Of a DNA stretch of 55,985 nt, positions 10,224-17,882 are shown one piece after another. The stretch comes from Bacteroidota bacterium (GTDB lineage Bacteria; Bacteroidota; Bacteroidia; J057; JAJTIE01), in the NCBI GenBank assembly GCA_019638695.1, contig JAHBTG010000012.1, positions 1 to 55,985 on the forward strand, read 5' to 3'. Position 1 is the first letter of the stretch. The number at the start of each line of letters is the position of its first letter. The notes beneath the pieces were generated by a model. That model was not told the origin of the DNA, searched no databases, and saw only the letters and a program-made list of their open reading frames with translations. A program made the position numbers and the translations under genes.

Positions 10224-10357
10224 GGCCTAACAGCAAAAGGGGAAGAAGAGGGGCCTGTGTGCAGGCGAACAGCCCAAAACACTGTTTGAGCCCCTGCCAG
10301 GGGCGAGTTTGTTTTGGGCCGCCGGAGCACAAGTAACTCCCCTTTTGCTGTTCAGCC
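10224..10357. repeat. Composite hairpin element, copy A (134 bp)
   Basis: A long inverted repeat of nested stems. The outer stem AACAGCAAAAGGGGA (10229-10243) pairs perfectly with 10338-10352. The middle stems are TGTGC/GCACA (10258-10262 with 10327-10331) and GGCG/CGCC, then GCCCAAAAC/GTTTTGGGC (10272-10280 with 10311-10319), with a small G/C hairpin at the tip. A second copy at 27837-27972 has nearly the same core but different outer-stem bases that still pair. No protein is encoded. It could be a MITE-like or REP-like mobile unit, or a structured RNA. Confidence 0.75.
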
Positions 10358-10368
10358 TTGATTTTTGG

Positions 10369-10394
10369 GTACTTTTTTATCAAGAAAAAAGTAC
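10369..10394. repeat. AT-rich hairpin following composite element A
   Basis: A perfect 10-bp stem GTACTTTTTT / AAAAAAGTAC with the loop ATCAAG. The same 26-base hairpin lies at 27985-28010, again just after a composite hairpin element. Runs of T follow the stem on either strand, so it could also act as a terminator. Confidence 0.75.
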
Positions 10395-10436
10395 AAATAA
10401 AGAATTGGGCCGTACCCTATATACGCCAGCAGAGCG

Positions 10437-10462
10437 AGATCCTTCGCTGCGCTCAGGATGAC
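10437..10462. repeat. Dispersed repeat, AGATCCTTCGCTGCGCTCAGGATGAC type, copy A
   Basis: A 26-base sequence with an internal imperfect palindrome (ATCCT and AGGAT ends), repeated exactly at 28056-28081 in the second repeat island. It resembles widely dispersed bacterial intergenic repeats. Confidence 0.7.
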
Positions 10463-10487
10463 GCGGGGGGAGGGGCGCCGCCCACCC

Positions 10488-10515
10488 GTCATGCCGAATG
10501 TATTTCGGCATCTCC
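10488..10515. repeat. REP-like palindrome TGCCGAA-TGTAT-TTCGGCA
   Basis: A perfect 7-bp stem (10492-10498 with 10504-10510) flanked by GTCA and TCTCC. Decayed relatives occur at about 10101-10125, 27767-27789, 25098-25120 and 25722-25744, all intergenic. Confidence 0.7.
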
Positions 10516-10543
10516 GGTACAGTTCCGGATCCACAGCAGGAGG

Positions 10544-10562
10544 CCCCGAAACGAGTTCGGGG
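10544..10562. repeat. Short palindromic repeat, second copy of the 57-75 element
   Basis: Identical to 57-75: stem CCCCGAA / TTCGGGG, loop ACGAG. It closes the repeat island that fills most of the 713 bases between the patatin gene and the next gene; no coding sequence is visible in that interval. Confidence 0.7.
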
Positions 10563-10670
10563 CGACTGGTACCGCTAAACGATAGCGTGCCGGGCGGGCT
10601 CATACGGCCCCTTACCTTGCAGTAACTATTAAAGCTGCAAAACCTGTATCTTCGTTAGATGCTTTCCCCA

Positions 10671-11444
10671 ATGCGTTTCCCATTTCTAGGGCTGCTAATG
10701 GGCGGCCTGCTGTTTGGATGGGCGCCTCTGCGCGCACAGACCGTGGGCGGCCACCTGGCGATAGGTCCCGCCATGCAGCTGGGTACCCTGGCGCCCACTC
10801 CGGAGGCCGCTGCACTCTATCATAAACTCAATGTAACCCGGACGACCGGCGTAGCCTTTTTTGCGGGGGTTAATTTCACAGCCTTTTTGCCCAATGGCCT
10901 GTGGCTGCAGCCCGAGTTCAATTTCCATGTGTCTACCGACCAGACCCAGGTGAAGGCCAGCGGAGACCCCGCCAATAACCTCCCTGCCCATGCCACCTAT
11001 ACCCAGCTGAACAGCTATGCCGGCACTGAGTTTGCCATGAGCCTGCGCTGGCGGCCCTACTGGCGCAATGATGTGCTCCCTTATGCCATGATAGGTCCTT
11101 TCTACCAGATGAGCAGCGGCAGCGCCCGCACCATTGCTACTGCAGACGGACAGCAATTATCCATTCCCAAAGGCAACAACGGGCAGGTGCGTTACGGCAG
11201 GCTGGGTTTGCTGGCAGAAGGCGGCCTGCAATTTAGCGTTGTGCCTAAATTCTGGAGTATCCATGTGGGCGTGCGTGCACATTATGCCTTTGCCACCACC
11301 TTTATGGCTTCGCACGGCCCCAGCCTCGCCTGGGCTGGCAGCCTGGACCGCCAGCGAGATGTCTCTCCTGCCTTGCACCAGAATCTCCGCCAGCTATGGG
11401 TGGTGGGCCTCTTTGGGGTTAACAAACACTTTGGTTGTTATTAA
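10671..11444 (+). CDS. Outer-membrane beta-barrel-like protein
   Basis: Exported protein of 257 residues with a clear signal peptide (MRFPFLGLLMGGLLFGWAPLRA). The ATG at 10671 is used; an in-frame ATG at 10659 is possible. The mature part is rich in alternating polar/hydrophobic strands with aromatic ends and periodic glycines, and contains segments such as GVAFFAGVNFTAFLPNG and FAMSLRWRPYW, which fit the OmpW/porin-like barrels common in Bacteroidota. The closing segment LWVVGLFGVNKHF has the pattern of a final barrel strand, although the chain ends in GCY instead of an aromatic residue. Its stop codon overlaps that of the convergent glycosyltransferase by four bases. Role unknown; structural or channel function is inferred. 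Confidence 0.75.
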   Translation: MRFPFLGLLMGGLLFGWAPLRAQTVGGHLAIGPAMQLGTLAPTPEAAALYHKLNVTRTTGVAFFAGVNFTAFLPNGLWLQPEFNFHVSTDQTQVKASGDPANNLPAHATYTQLNSYAGTEFAMSLRWRPYWRNDVLPYAMIGPFYQMSSGSARTIATADGQQLSIPKGNNGQVRYGRLGLLAEGGLQFSVVPKFWSIHVGVRAHYAFATTFMASHGPSLAWAGSLDRQRDVSPALHQNLRQLWVVGLFGVNKHFGCY

Positions 11445-12427
11445 GACAGCAGGGCCTTGCTGGCGGCAGATACCCGTTCGGGGGTGAGGGCGTGCATGCA
11501 ACGAAAATGTCCCTTTGGGCAACGGTGGTGTCCCAGCTTGCTGCACGGGCGGCAGCCCAGTCCCTGCTCTTCCAGGATAACATGCGGCGCACGGTAAGGG
11601 CCCATGCCAAAACCCGGTACAGTATTACCCCATAAGGTAACGGCCGGCACCTGCAGGGCGGCGGCAATGTGCATCATACCGGTATCGGGCGTGATCAGGT
11701 GCGTGCACTGCTTGAGCAGGGCAGCGCTCTCCAACAGGTGGGTGGTGCCCACGGCGTTGAACACGGGGCCCTGATATCCCTCCAGCACCTGGGCCGCCAG
11801 CGATTGCTCGGACGGGCCGCCCAGCAGGATGCAGGGTTGTGAGTGGGTGTTCAGGTATTGGCGGTAATATGCAGGCAGCCAGCGTTTAGTGGTATAGCTG
11901 GCAGAAAGACAGAGGGCATAGGGCAGTGGCCCTTCTCCCAGCTGCTGCATTACCTGCGCTGCGGCCCATACATCCAGTTCCGCCGGGTAGGGAAATTCCA
12001 GTCCCTGGTCATCCGGCATGGCGCCCAGGGGAGCCGCTGCCAGCGCATAGCGGTCCACCACGTGCGGCACGGTGATCCGTGCCTTAAAAAGCGTCATCAG
12101 CAGTTTACGGCCATTCATCTTGGGAAAGACCGTGGCGGGTACTGCCAGCTCCGTGCGCAGCACGAAGCTCCGCCAGTTGCCGTGCAGGTCCACTATATGG
12201 TCAAATCTTTCTGCCCGCAAGGTTGCTATTGCCTGCCGCAGGCTGCCTTCGTACCGGTGTAGTCGGTCTATGTGCGGGTTATGTGCAATAGCCTCTGCAA
12301 AACGGGCCTTGGTCAGGTAATGGATCTCTGCCTGCGGGTGCGCCTGCCGCAATGCGCGCACTACCGGAGTGGTCAGCACAATATCGCCTATGGAGCTGAG
12401 GCGGATGATGAGCAGCTTGTTAATCAA
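11441..12427 (-). CDS. Glycosyltransferase family 9 (ADP-heptose:LPS heptosyltransferase-like)
   Basis: Predicted GT-B fold glycosyltransferase of family 9, which transfers heptose or a related sugar to lipid A-core acceptors at the inner face of the cytoplasmic membrane. The N terminus KLLIIRLSSIGDIVLTTP is the family's hallmark first strand and helix. The donor-side motif TPDTGMMHIAAAL and the following WGNT are also present. A cysteine pair before the C terminus (GCRPCS) with a further cysteine (RCP) suggests a metal site seen in some members. Length (328 residues) is normal. It is the third gene of the psd/lipoprotein/GT9 operon, 19 bases after the lipoprotein gene, so it probably serves envelope lipid or LPS assembly. 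Exact sugar unknown. Confidence 0.87.
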   Translation of the reverse strand: MINKLLIIRLSSIGDIVLTTPVVRALRQAHPQAEIHYLTKARFAEAIAHNPHIDRLHRYEGSLRQAIATLRAERFDHIVDLHGNWRSFVLRTELAVPATVFPKMNGRKLLMTLFKARITVPHVVDRYALAAAPLGAMPDDQGLEFPYPAELDVWAAAQVMQQLGEGPLPYALCLSASYTTKRWLPAYYRQYLNTHSQPCILLGGPSEQSLAAQVLEGYQGPVFNAVGTTHLLESAALLKQCTHLITPDTGMMHIAAALQVPAVTLWGNTVPGFGMGPYRAPHVILEEQGLGCRPCSKLGHHRCPKGHFRCMHALTPERVSAASKALLS

Positions 12428-12446
12428 GATAATCCTGCAGGTACGC

Positions 12447-13322
12447 CTACACCTCCGGTTCGTGTTTCAGGCCAAAGAAATAGCTGCTGGTGTCTGTGAG
12501 CACAGTCTGCGGGAAGATATTGTTCAGCACCAGCCCGCTTAGCTGGGCATCGCCATAAAAACGCAGGCGGTTCTTGAGTTTCAGCAGCTTCTGGTCGCCA
12601 ATCAGGTTGGCATTGGCAATAAAGATAGGTTTCCCGTAGCGTTGTGCCAGCGCTGCCAGCTGCGGGTTGCGTTCCTGTGCCAGCATTTTCTGGTTGTCTG
12701 CGTCCGAGTCGGGGTAATTGACGCCTATTTCATCACAGTGGTTCCAGGAGTGGAACCGCTCAATCTCCGGCAGGTGGGCCGCATAGGTGAGCCTGGCCCG
12801 GGTGTGCGGGCGCAGCCGGAGGAACAGGCTGTCCCATTCTACCCGGTAATGCGCTATGCGGTCAAAGCGATTACCGGCCACTACCCGTTCGGGCGCCAGT
12901 TCCTGTGGGATCTGCTCCAGGAACCGGATCAGTACCTGCCCGAATTGCCGGAACCAGGGTACCCGGCGGCTGTGGTCCCATTGCTGGAAAAGGGGGTGGA
13001 ACTGGTCATGGGTAAAGACCAGGGTAAGCGGCAGGGGTTTTTCCCGGAGGATGGGTACCAGCACCTCCCATTCCTGCAGGCTTTGCGGGGAGAGGCGGGG
13101 CAGCCCGGTGCTGTCGGGTTCCACCAGCAGTTCTATGGCCAGTCCGCGGCCGCCCAGCGCCTGTATAGCTGCCAGGTCTTTACGGAAAGTGTCGGGTGAA
13201 CTATTGCGGTTGAGGCGCAGGCCCAGCCATACGGGTACTTCCTGCCGCTCTATGGGGCCGCATTGCCACAGCAGTCCTGCCAGCAGCAGGCACACCAGCG
13301 TCAGCAGCCCCCGGGATTTCAT
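12447..13322 (-). CDS. Putative lipoprotein with TIM-barrel, glycosidase-like fold
   Basis: The ATG at 13322 overlaps the psd stop (ATGA), which implies translational coupling. The first 24 residues are a lipoprotein-type signal ending in LLWQC, a loose lipobox. The 291-residue product has a secondary-structure rhythm of a beta/alpha barrel: FRKDLAAIQALGGRGLAIEL near the start, LTLVFTHDQF, and near the end PIFIANANLIG. The phrase EIGVNYPDSD resembles glycoside hydrolase clan A substrate loops, but I cannot assign catalytic acids. I do not recognise a named family with certainty. Its position between psd and a glycosyltransferase suggests an envelope role. GH113-like or a non-catalytic barrel are both possible. 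Confidence 0.6.
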   Translation of the reverse strand: MKSRGLLTLVCLLLAGLLWQCGPIERQEVPVWLGLRLNRNSSPDTFRKDLAAIQALGGRGLAIELLVEPDSTGLPRLSPQSLQEWEVLVPILREKPLPLTLVFTHDQFHPLFQQWDHSRRVPWFRQFGQVLIRFLEQIPQELAPERVVAGNRFDRIAHYRVEWDSLFLRLRPHTRARLTYAAHLPEIERFHSWNHCDEIGVNYPDSDADNQKMLAQERNPQLAALAQRYGKPIFIANANLIGDQKLLKLKNRLRFYGDAQLSGLVLNNIFPQTVLTDTSSYFFGLKHEPEV

Positions 13323-13981
13323 GGGATCCGGGCGATAAGGGTTTCTGCCCCGCGTGTTTTCTGCCCCAGTTGCACGTGAACTGCCGCATCGGGCGGCAGC
13401 AAGAGGTCTACCCGGCTGCCCAGCTTGATAAACCCGAATTCCTGGCCCTGCACATAGCTCATGCCGGGTTTGGCATAACACACTACCCTGCGGGCCAGGA
13501 AACCGGCGATCTGTTTAATGCCTACGGATTTGCCCGTATGGGCGTCCTGCATCACCAGCCAGGTCTGTTCATTGAGTTCCGAACTTTTGGGATCGAATGC
13601 CATGAGGTATTTGCCGGGGCGGTATTCCTGGTGCAGCACCTGGCCGGCCACCGGGCTGCGGTTGACATGCACATTCAGTGGGTTCATAAAGATACTCACC
13701 TGTATGGCTTTGCCATGGAGCGGAGCCGGCGCATTCACTTCTTCGATGACCACCACCTTGCCGTCGCAGGGCGCAATGACAGCGCCCGGCTGGGGGGTGG
13801 TTTGCCGCGCGGGATTGCGGAAGAAATTGACCATGAGGCCGAACAGCGCCCAGCCGGGCAGCATCAGCAGATAGTGCAGGAGGCCCGGTTGGGCGGGCAG
13901 GGTCAGCAGTACTATCGTAGCGGCCACGGCTATACTGCCGGTGAGCAGCAGTGTGGCTTTGCCTTCTCGGTGAATGTGCAT
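13319..13981 (-). CDS. psd: Phosphatidylserine decarboxylase proenzyme
   Basis: Converts phosphatidylserine to phosphatidylethanolamine in the cytoplasmic membrane. The 220-residue protein has an N-terminal hydrophobic hairpin (residues about 10-50) and the short-form Psd core: IAPCDGKV, VSIFMNPLNVHVNRSP, and the self-cleavage motif FGFIKLGSRVD, where the Gly-Ser bond is cut and the serine becomes the pyruvoyl cofactor. The small size fits the archaetidylserine-decarboxylase-like subfamily found in Bacteroidota. It is the first gene of an operon with a lipoprotein (4-bp overlap) and a GT9 enzyme. A good promoter lies directly upstream (13986-14012), with only four bases between the -7 box and the start codon. 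Confidence 0.93.
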   Translation of the reverse strand: MHIHREGKATLLLTGSIAVAATIVLLTLPAQPGLLHYLLMLPGWALFGLMVNFFRNPARQTTPQPGAVIAPCDGKVVVIEEVNAPAPLHGKAIQVSIFMNPLNVHVNRSPVAGQVLHQEYRPGKYLMAFDPKSSELNEQTWLVMQDAHTGKSVGIKQIAGFLARRVVCYAKPGMSYVQGQEFGFIKLGSRVDLLLPPDAAVHVQLGQKTRGAETLIARIP

Positions 13982-13985
13982 GGGG

Positions 13986-14012
13986 CAAAGATAACGGGAT
14001 ACCCCATTGCAA
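13986..14012 (-). promoter_or_regulatory. Bacteroidota-type promoter of the psd operon
   Basis: On the minus strand the sequence reads TTG (14012-14010), 16 bases, TATCTTTG (13993-13986), then CCCC and the psd ATG. This matches the -33/-7 consensus TTG...TAnnTTTG; transcription would start at or next to the start codon. Confidence 0.65.
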
Positions 14013-14028
14013 GGGATGTGTGCCTGCC

Positions 14029-15018
14029 TTAGGGCCGGGTATTGCTCAGGTTAAAGCTGATGCCCACCCCCAGGTTCTGCAGATACTGCAGGGCCGGTCC
14101 CACGCGCTTGGGTACCTTCAGTCCTTCGGGTGTGGTCTCAGTCTCCAGGATAAAATCTACGTTGGGGTCGTAGATAAGGTGCAGGAGGAAATTGACGCTG
14201 ATGATCTTGGTCACTTTCAGGTCCACCTTGTTTCGCCAGTTGATGTAGAGGTTCTGGGGATTTTCCAGGTAGTTGGAGAATACCAGCAGGCGGCTCTCCA
14301 CGTTCAGGTTCTTGCCCAGTTGTTTCTGGAAGTTGACCCGCATGCTGGCGCCCAGTTCCACCCGTGCTACGGCGCCGCTGTCCAGCCCATAGGCGGTTTC
14401 GTCCACTCCCTTGTCCAGCACCACCACCTCACGTGCGGTAAGGGGGGCTATGCGTGCGCTCAGTCCGGCTTTTTTGTGGTCATAACTCAGGCCCACCCCC
14501 TGGTTGAGGTTGGCCGGGGCAAAAAAGTTGCTGGTATACCGAAGTCCTTCGGGATCTTCCACATAATTGAAGCCGGGGGTGAACTGGCTGATACCTTCGG
14601 CGAATACCGTAAAGGACCATTTTTCGTGGAAGCGGTACCCATATTTGGTGTTCAGCTCCCAATAGTCGGTGGCTTTGCGCACCGGCGATTCTTCGATCTT
14701 GGTGAGGCCATAGGAAGCATCCAGCAGCGAGAACCAGTAATGGCGGCCTTTCTCCCAGTTGGCTATCAGGCCCGTTACGGCATTGAGGTTCAGGGCGTTC
14801 TGAGCGCCGGCCTGCCAGTTGCTGTGCGAGCTCTGGCTGAAATTGATGCTGGTAATAGCGCCCAGGTGCCAGCCTTCCAGTGTATCCGCCACCAGTTCTA
14901 CGGCGGCTTTGTTCTTGTTCTTTTTATCGAATTCGATCTTTTCCAGGTTGCTTTCGTCCTGCGCCTGCACCTGCAAAGCGGTGAGCACAAGGCATACGAT
15001 AAATAGATAGGCGCGCAT
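14029..15018 (-). CDS. DUF3078 family outer-membrane protein
   Basis: Bacteroidota-specific DUF3078 protein of unknown function. The ATG at 15018 opens a signal peptide (MRAYLFIVCLVLTALQVQA) followed by an acidic/lysine-rich linker. The body (residues about 55-329) has the family's strand pattern with W..GAITSINFSQSSHSNW and WRNKVDLKVTKIISVNFLL, consistent with a barrel. It ends LGVGISFNLSNTRP, typical of this family. The gene is single, in the same direction as hisIE with a 109-base gap, and ends 44 bases from the psd promoter. A weak -7-like TATTTTG lies about 40 bases upstream. Confidence 0.8.
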   Translation of the reverse strand: MRAYLFIVCLVLTALQVQAQDESNLEKIEFDKKNKNKAAVELVADTLEGWHLGAITSINFSQSSHSNWQAGAQNALNLNAVTGLIANWEKGRHYWFSLLDASYGLTKIEESPVRKATDYWELNTKYGYRFHEKWSFTVFAEGISQFTPGFNYVEDPEGLRYTSNFFAPANLNQGVGLSYDHKKAGLSARIAPLTAREVVVLDKGVDETAYGLDSGAVARVELGASMRVNFQKQLGKNLNVESRLLVFSNYLENPQNLYINWRNKVDLKVTKIISVNFLLHLIYDPNVDFILETETTPEGLKVPKRVGPALQYLQNLGVGISFNLSNTRP

Positions 15019-15127
15019 GTTTATCCGGGTTAGGGTAGGAGATTGCAAGTCTAACAAAATACAGGAAAAAAGGTGCCAAAGCTTTTCCTGTATGGCAAAA
15101 GCAGGAAAAACAATTAGGTCGGAATAC

Positions 15128-15739
15128 TTACTTGTGCCGGGTTTCCAGCACGGCAATCACTTCGCTGAGGCGGATATGTTTGGCGGCCAGCAGGCAGAGG
15201 AAGCGATACAGCAGGTCTGCAGACTCGTTCAGGAACAGTTCCTTGTTATCGTCTTTGGCCTCTATGAGCACTTCCACCGCTTCTTCTCCAAACTTCTGAG
15301 CAATTTTGTTGAGGCCCAGGGCAAACATCTCGCTGGTATGGCTGCCTGCCTTGGGATGGTCCCGCCGGTCAATAAGAGTATCTTCCACCTGGTGCAGGAA
15401 GTGTGCATCCGGTGTATTGGCTTCGGACCAGCAGGTATCGGTGCCGGTGTGGCATACCGGGCCCAGGGGGTTTACCCGGATCAGCAGGGTATCGTTGTCG
15501 CAGTCCTTCTGTATGGAGACCACCCGGAGAAAATGTCCGCTGGTCTCTCCCTTGGTCCACAGGCGCCCCTTGCTGCGGCTGAAGAAGGTTACCTGGCCGG
15601 TTTGCAGGGTATGGGCATAAGCCTCGGTATTCATAAAACCCAGCATCAGCACCCGTGCGGTGTGTGCGTCCTGCACCACGGCCGGCAACAGGCCATCCAG
15701 TTTGGCAAAGTCCAGTTCGGTTGTGGCGGGAGCATTCAT
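15128..15739 (-). CDS. hisIE: Bifunctional phosphoribosyl-AMP cyclohydrolase / phosphoribosyl-ATP pyrophosphatase
   Basis: Catalyses steps 2 and 3 of histidine biosynthesis. Residues 1-105 are the HisI cyclohydrolase domain ([29 protein letters not shown] and the metal cysteines in [11 protein letters not shown]). Residues about 110-203 are the HisE pyrophosphohydrolase helix bundle ([25 protein letters not shown] and the [10 protein letters not shown] helix). The start ATG overlaps the hisF stop by ATGA, so translation is coupled. It is the last gene of hisH-hisA-hisF-hisIE. No frameshift or missing catalytic motif is seen. The remaining his genes (G, D, C, B) are not in this window. Confidence 0.96.
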   Translation of the reverse strand: MNAPATTELDFAKLDGLLPAVVQDAHTARVLMLGFMNTEAYAHTLQTGQVTFFSRSKGRLWTKGETSGHFLRVVSIQKDCDNDTLLIRVNPLGPVCHTGTDTCWSEANTPDAHFLHQVEDTLIDRRDHPKAGSHTSEMFALGLNKIAQKFGEEAVEVLIEAKDDNKELFLNESADLLYRFLCLLAAKHIRLSEVIAVLETRHK

Positions 15740-16494
15740 CGTACAGGGATTTGATAAGTTTCTCGTAGCTGGGCTTTAAGTGCAGGTACGGGCAGGGTGC
15801 CAAAGTGGAAGATACTGGCAGCCAGCCCGGCATCGGCCCTGCCTTGGGCAAATACCCGGGCAAAATGCTCGGCAGTGCCGCCGCCGCCGCTGGCTATCAC
15901 CGGGATGGGTACCGCATCGGCTACCTGCCGGGTGATGTCCAGCGCAAAGCCGTTCTGAGTGCCGTCTGCATCCATGCTGGTGAGGAGGATCTCACCGGCT
16001 CCGCGCCGGGCACATTCCTGCGCCCAGGCCACGGTCTCCAATGCGGTGGCGGTGCGTCCGCCGTGGGTGTGCACATGGGCCTTGCCGTCCGGCAAAGTGC
16101 GGGTATCAATGGCCACTACCAGCGCCTGGCTGCCAAAGTTGGCTGCAATGTCATCTATGAGCTGAGGGTTCTTGACGGCCGCGGAGTTGATGCTCACCTT
16201 GTCGGCGCCGGCCTGCAGCAGGCGGCTGACCTGCTCCACGGTGCTGATGCCCCCCCCCACGGTAAAGGGAATGTTGAGCACGGCGGCTATGCGCGCTACC
16301 AGTTCCACAAAGGTCTCGCGCCCTTCTACGGTAGCGGTGATATCCAGGAACACCAGTTCATCCGCACCTTGTTGCGCATATTGCGCCGCCAGCTCCACCG
16401 GGTCGCCGGCATCGCGGATATTCACGAAGTTCACGCCCTTGACGGTGCGGCCGTCCCGGATGTCCAGGCAGGGGATGATGCGTTTAGTGAGCAT
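15736..16494 (-). CDS. hisF: Imidazole glycerol phosphate synthase, cyclase subunit
   Basis: Forms imidazole-glycerol phosphate and AICAR from PRFAR using ammonia supplied by HisH. The 252-residue TIM barrel shows both catalytic aspartates: one in [13 protein letters not shown] near the N terminus and one in ALVVAIDTR near residue 130. Phosphate-binding loops FTVGGGIS and IASGGGGT are intact. The gene overlaps hisA by 11 bases upstream and hisIE by 4 bases downstream, a tight operon that keeps the HisF and HisH subunits in step. Confidence 0.96.
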   Translation of the reverse strand: MLTKRIIPCLDIRDGRTVKGVNFVNIRDAGDPVELAAQYAQQGADELVFLDITATVEGRETFVELVARIAAVLNIPFTVGGGISTVEQVSRLLQAGADKVSINSAAVKNPQLIDDIAANFGSQALVVAIDTRTLPDGKAHVHTHGGRTATALETVAWAQECARRGAGEILLTSMDADGTQNGFALDITRQVADAVPIPVIASGGGGTAEHFARVFAQGRADAGLAASIFHFGTLPVPALKAQLRETYQIPVR

Positions 16495-17203
16495 AGGCGG
16501 CCAGGTCTGCTAAAGTAAGTCTGCCTTCGTAATATGCTTTGCCCACAATGGCGCCGTGCAGGCCCATCTGGCTGAGCTGTTGCAGGTCTTCTGCGGTGGT
16601 CACTCCCCCGCTGGCGATGAGCTGTAACCCGGGAAAGGCGGTGAGCAGCTGTTCATACAGGCCAAAGCTGGGCCCTTGCAGCATACCGTCTTTGGCAATA
16701 TCCGTACTGATGACCAGCCGTATGCCTGCTTCATAGAAAGGCCGGATAAACGCGCCGATCTCCTGCGAGGTGGTCTCCTGCCAGCCTCCCACTGCAATCT
16801 TGCCGTCGCGGGCATCTGCACCCAGGATGATGCGTCCGGCTCCGTGTTTGGCCAGCCAGCGCAATACGGTATCGGGTTCCCTGGCGGCAATGCTGCCTGC
16901 GGTCACCATTTGTGCGCCCAGGTCAAAGGCCCGTTCCAGTTCAGTATCATTGGCCACACCCCCGCCAAAGTCTACCACCAGTGAAGTTCCACGGCAGATG
17001 GCGGCCAATACTTCGCCGTTGACGATGTGTTTGGCTTTGGCGCCGTCCAGGTCTACCAGGTGCAGGCGGCGCAGCCCCGCCGCTTCAAACCGGCGCGCCA
17101 TGGCCAGGGGGTCTTCGCCATACACGGTCTTGTCTGCATAGTCACCCATGCGCAGGCGCACACATTTGCCGTCTATCAGGTCTATGGCGGGGATGATTTG
17201 CAT
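16484..17203 (-). CDS. hisA: 1-(5-phosphoribosyl)-5-[(5-phosphoribosylamino)methylideneamino]imidazole-4-carboxamide isomerase
   Basis: ProFAR isomerase of histidine biosynthesis, an Amadori rearrangement enzyme with a TIM barrel (239 residues). The start at 17203 is fixed by the conserved N terminus [17 protein letters not shown], which carries the first catalytic Asp; the longer open frame upstream is non-homologous. The second catalytic Asp is in [14 protein letters not shown]. Phosphate loops DFGGGVA and IASGGVT are present. It lies 4 bases after hisH and overlaps hisF by 11 bases. Confidence 0.96.
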   Translation of the reverse strand: MQIIPAIDLIDGKCVRLRMGDYADKTVYGEDPLAMARRFEAAGLRRLHLVDLDGAKAKHIVNGEVLAAICRGTSLVVDFGGGVANDTELERAFDLGAQMVTAGSIAAREPDTVLRWLAKHGAGRIILGADARDGKIAVGGWQETTSQEIGAFIRPFYEAGIRLVISTDIAKDGMLQGPSFGLYEQLLTAFPGLQLIASGGVTTAEDLQQLSQMGLHGAIVGKAYYEGRLTLADLAAYAH

Positions 17204-17207
17204 GGGT

Positions 17208-17792
17208 TTACAGGCGAAGGAAGTTGTGCAGCAGGCGTTCCCCGGCCTCACTGCTTTTTTCGGGGTGGAATTGCACTGCATGGAAGTTGTCCCGGTGCAA
17301 GGCAGCGCTGAAGGGTACTTGGTAGGTGCATTGGGCGGTGGTGTGGGCGGCATTCCGCTCGGCGTAGTAGCTGTGCACAAAATAAAAATAGGTGCCTGCC
17401 GGTATGCCCTCAAAGAGCGGCCCGCTGACGCTGTCCAGGGTATTCCATCCCATATGGGGGACCTTGTCTCCGGGGGGGAAGCGCCTGACCTGTACCGGGA
17501 CCAGGTTCAGGCAGGGGGTATCCCCCTCTTCCGTGTGGGTGCACATCAGTTGTAACCCCAGGCAGATGCCCAGGAACGGCTGGGTGAGGCCGGCCAACAG
17601 GGTATCCAGCCCCCGCTGACGCAGGTAGCGCATGGCGCTGGCGGCTTCGCCTTGCCCGGGAAAGATGATCTTGTCTGCGTTGCGCAGGGTATCGGCATCA
17701 TCGGTGAGTACCGGCTCTATGCCCAGCCGTCGCAGGGCGTGCGCCACAGAGGTGCTGTTGCCCGCGTTGTACTTGACAATGGCCACTTGCAT
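17208..17792 (-). CDS. hisH: Imidazole glycerol phosphate synthase, glutamine amidotransferase subunit
   Basis: Class I glutamine amidotransferase that feeds ammonia to HisF. The 194-residue sequence has the nucleophile cysteine in FLGICLGLQL, the oxyanion region FPGQGEA, and the His-Glu pair in AVQFHPEKSS. The start MQVAIVKYNAGN is the usual first strand. It is the promoter-proximal gene of the hisH-A-F-IE cluster. A -7 box TAACTTTG sits seven bases before the start codon, with bioB upstream on the same strand 90 bases away, so the cluster may have its own promoter. Confidence 0.95.
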   Translation of the reverse strand: MQVAIVKYNAGNSTSVAHALRRLGIEPVLTDDADTLRNADKIIFPGQGEAASAMRYLRQRGLDTLLAGLTQPFLGICLGLQLMCTHTEEGDTPCLNLVPVQVRRFPPGDKVPHMGWNTLDSVSGPLFEGIPAGTYFYFVHSYYAERNAAHTTAQCTYQVPFSAALHRDNFHAVQFHPEKSSEAGERLLHNFLRL

Positions 17793-17799
17793 AGGCCCG

Positions 17800-17807
17800 C
17801 AAAGTTA
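17800..17807 (-). promoter_or_regulatory. -7 box upstream of hisH
   Basis: TAACTTTG on the minus strand, an exact TAnnTTTG match, ends seven bases before the hisH ATG. No TTG is found at the expected -33 distance, so this is a partial promoter match. Confidence 0.45.
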
Positions 17808-17882
17808 CATGGTTTTTGGGTGGTGAGCTATTTTACATAGCGCCTTTCCCAAAGCCCGGGCAAAGGAGGCGCAGGAATGAGC

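Noticed and set aside
10229-10352. Composite hairpin considered as a simple transcription terminator
   Set aside because: It lies about 180 bases after an adequate terminator for the patatin gene, is over 120 bases long, and is repeated in a divergent promoter region where a terminator would make little sense.
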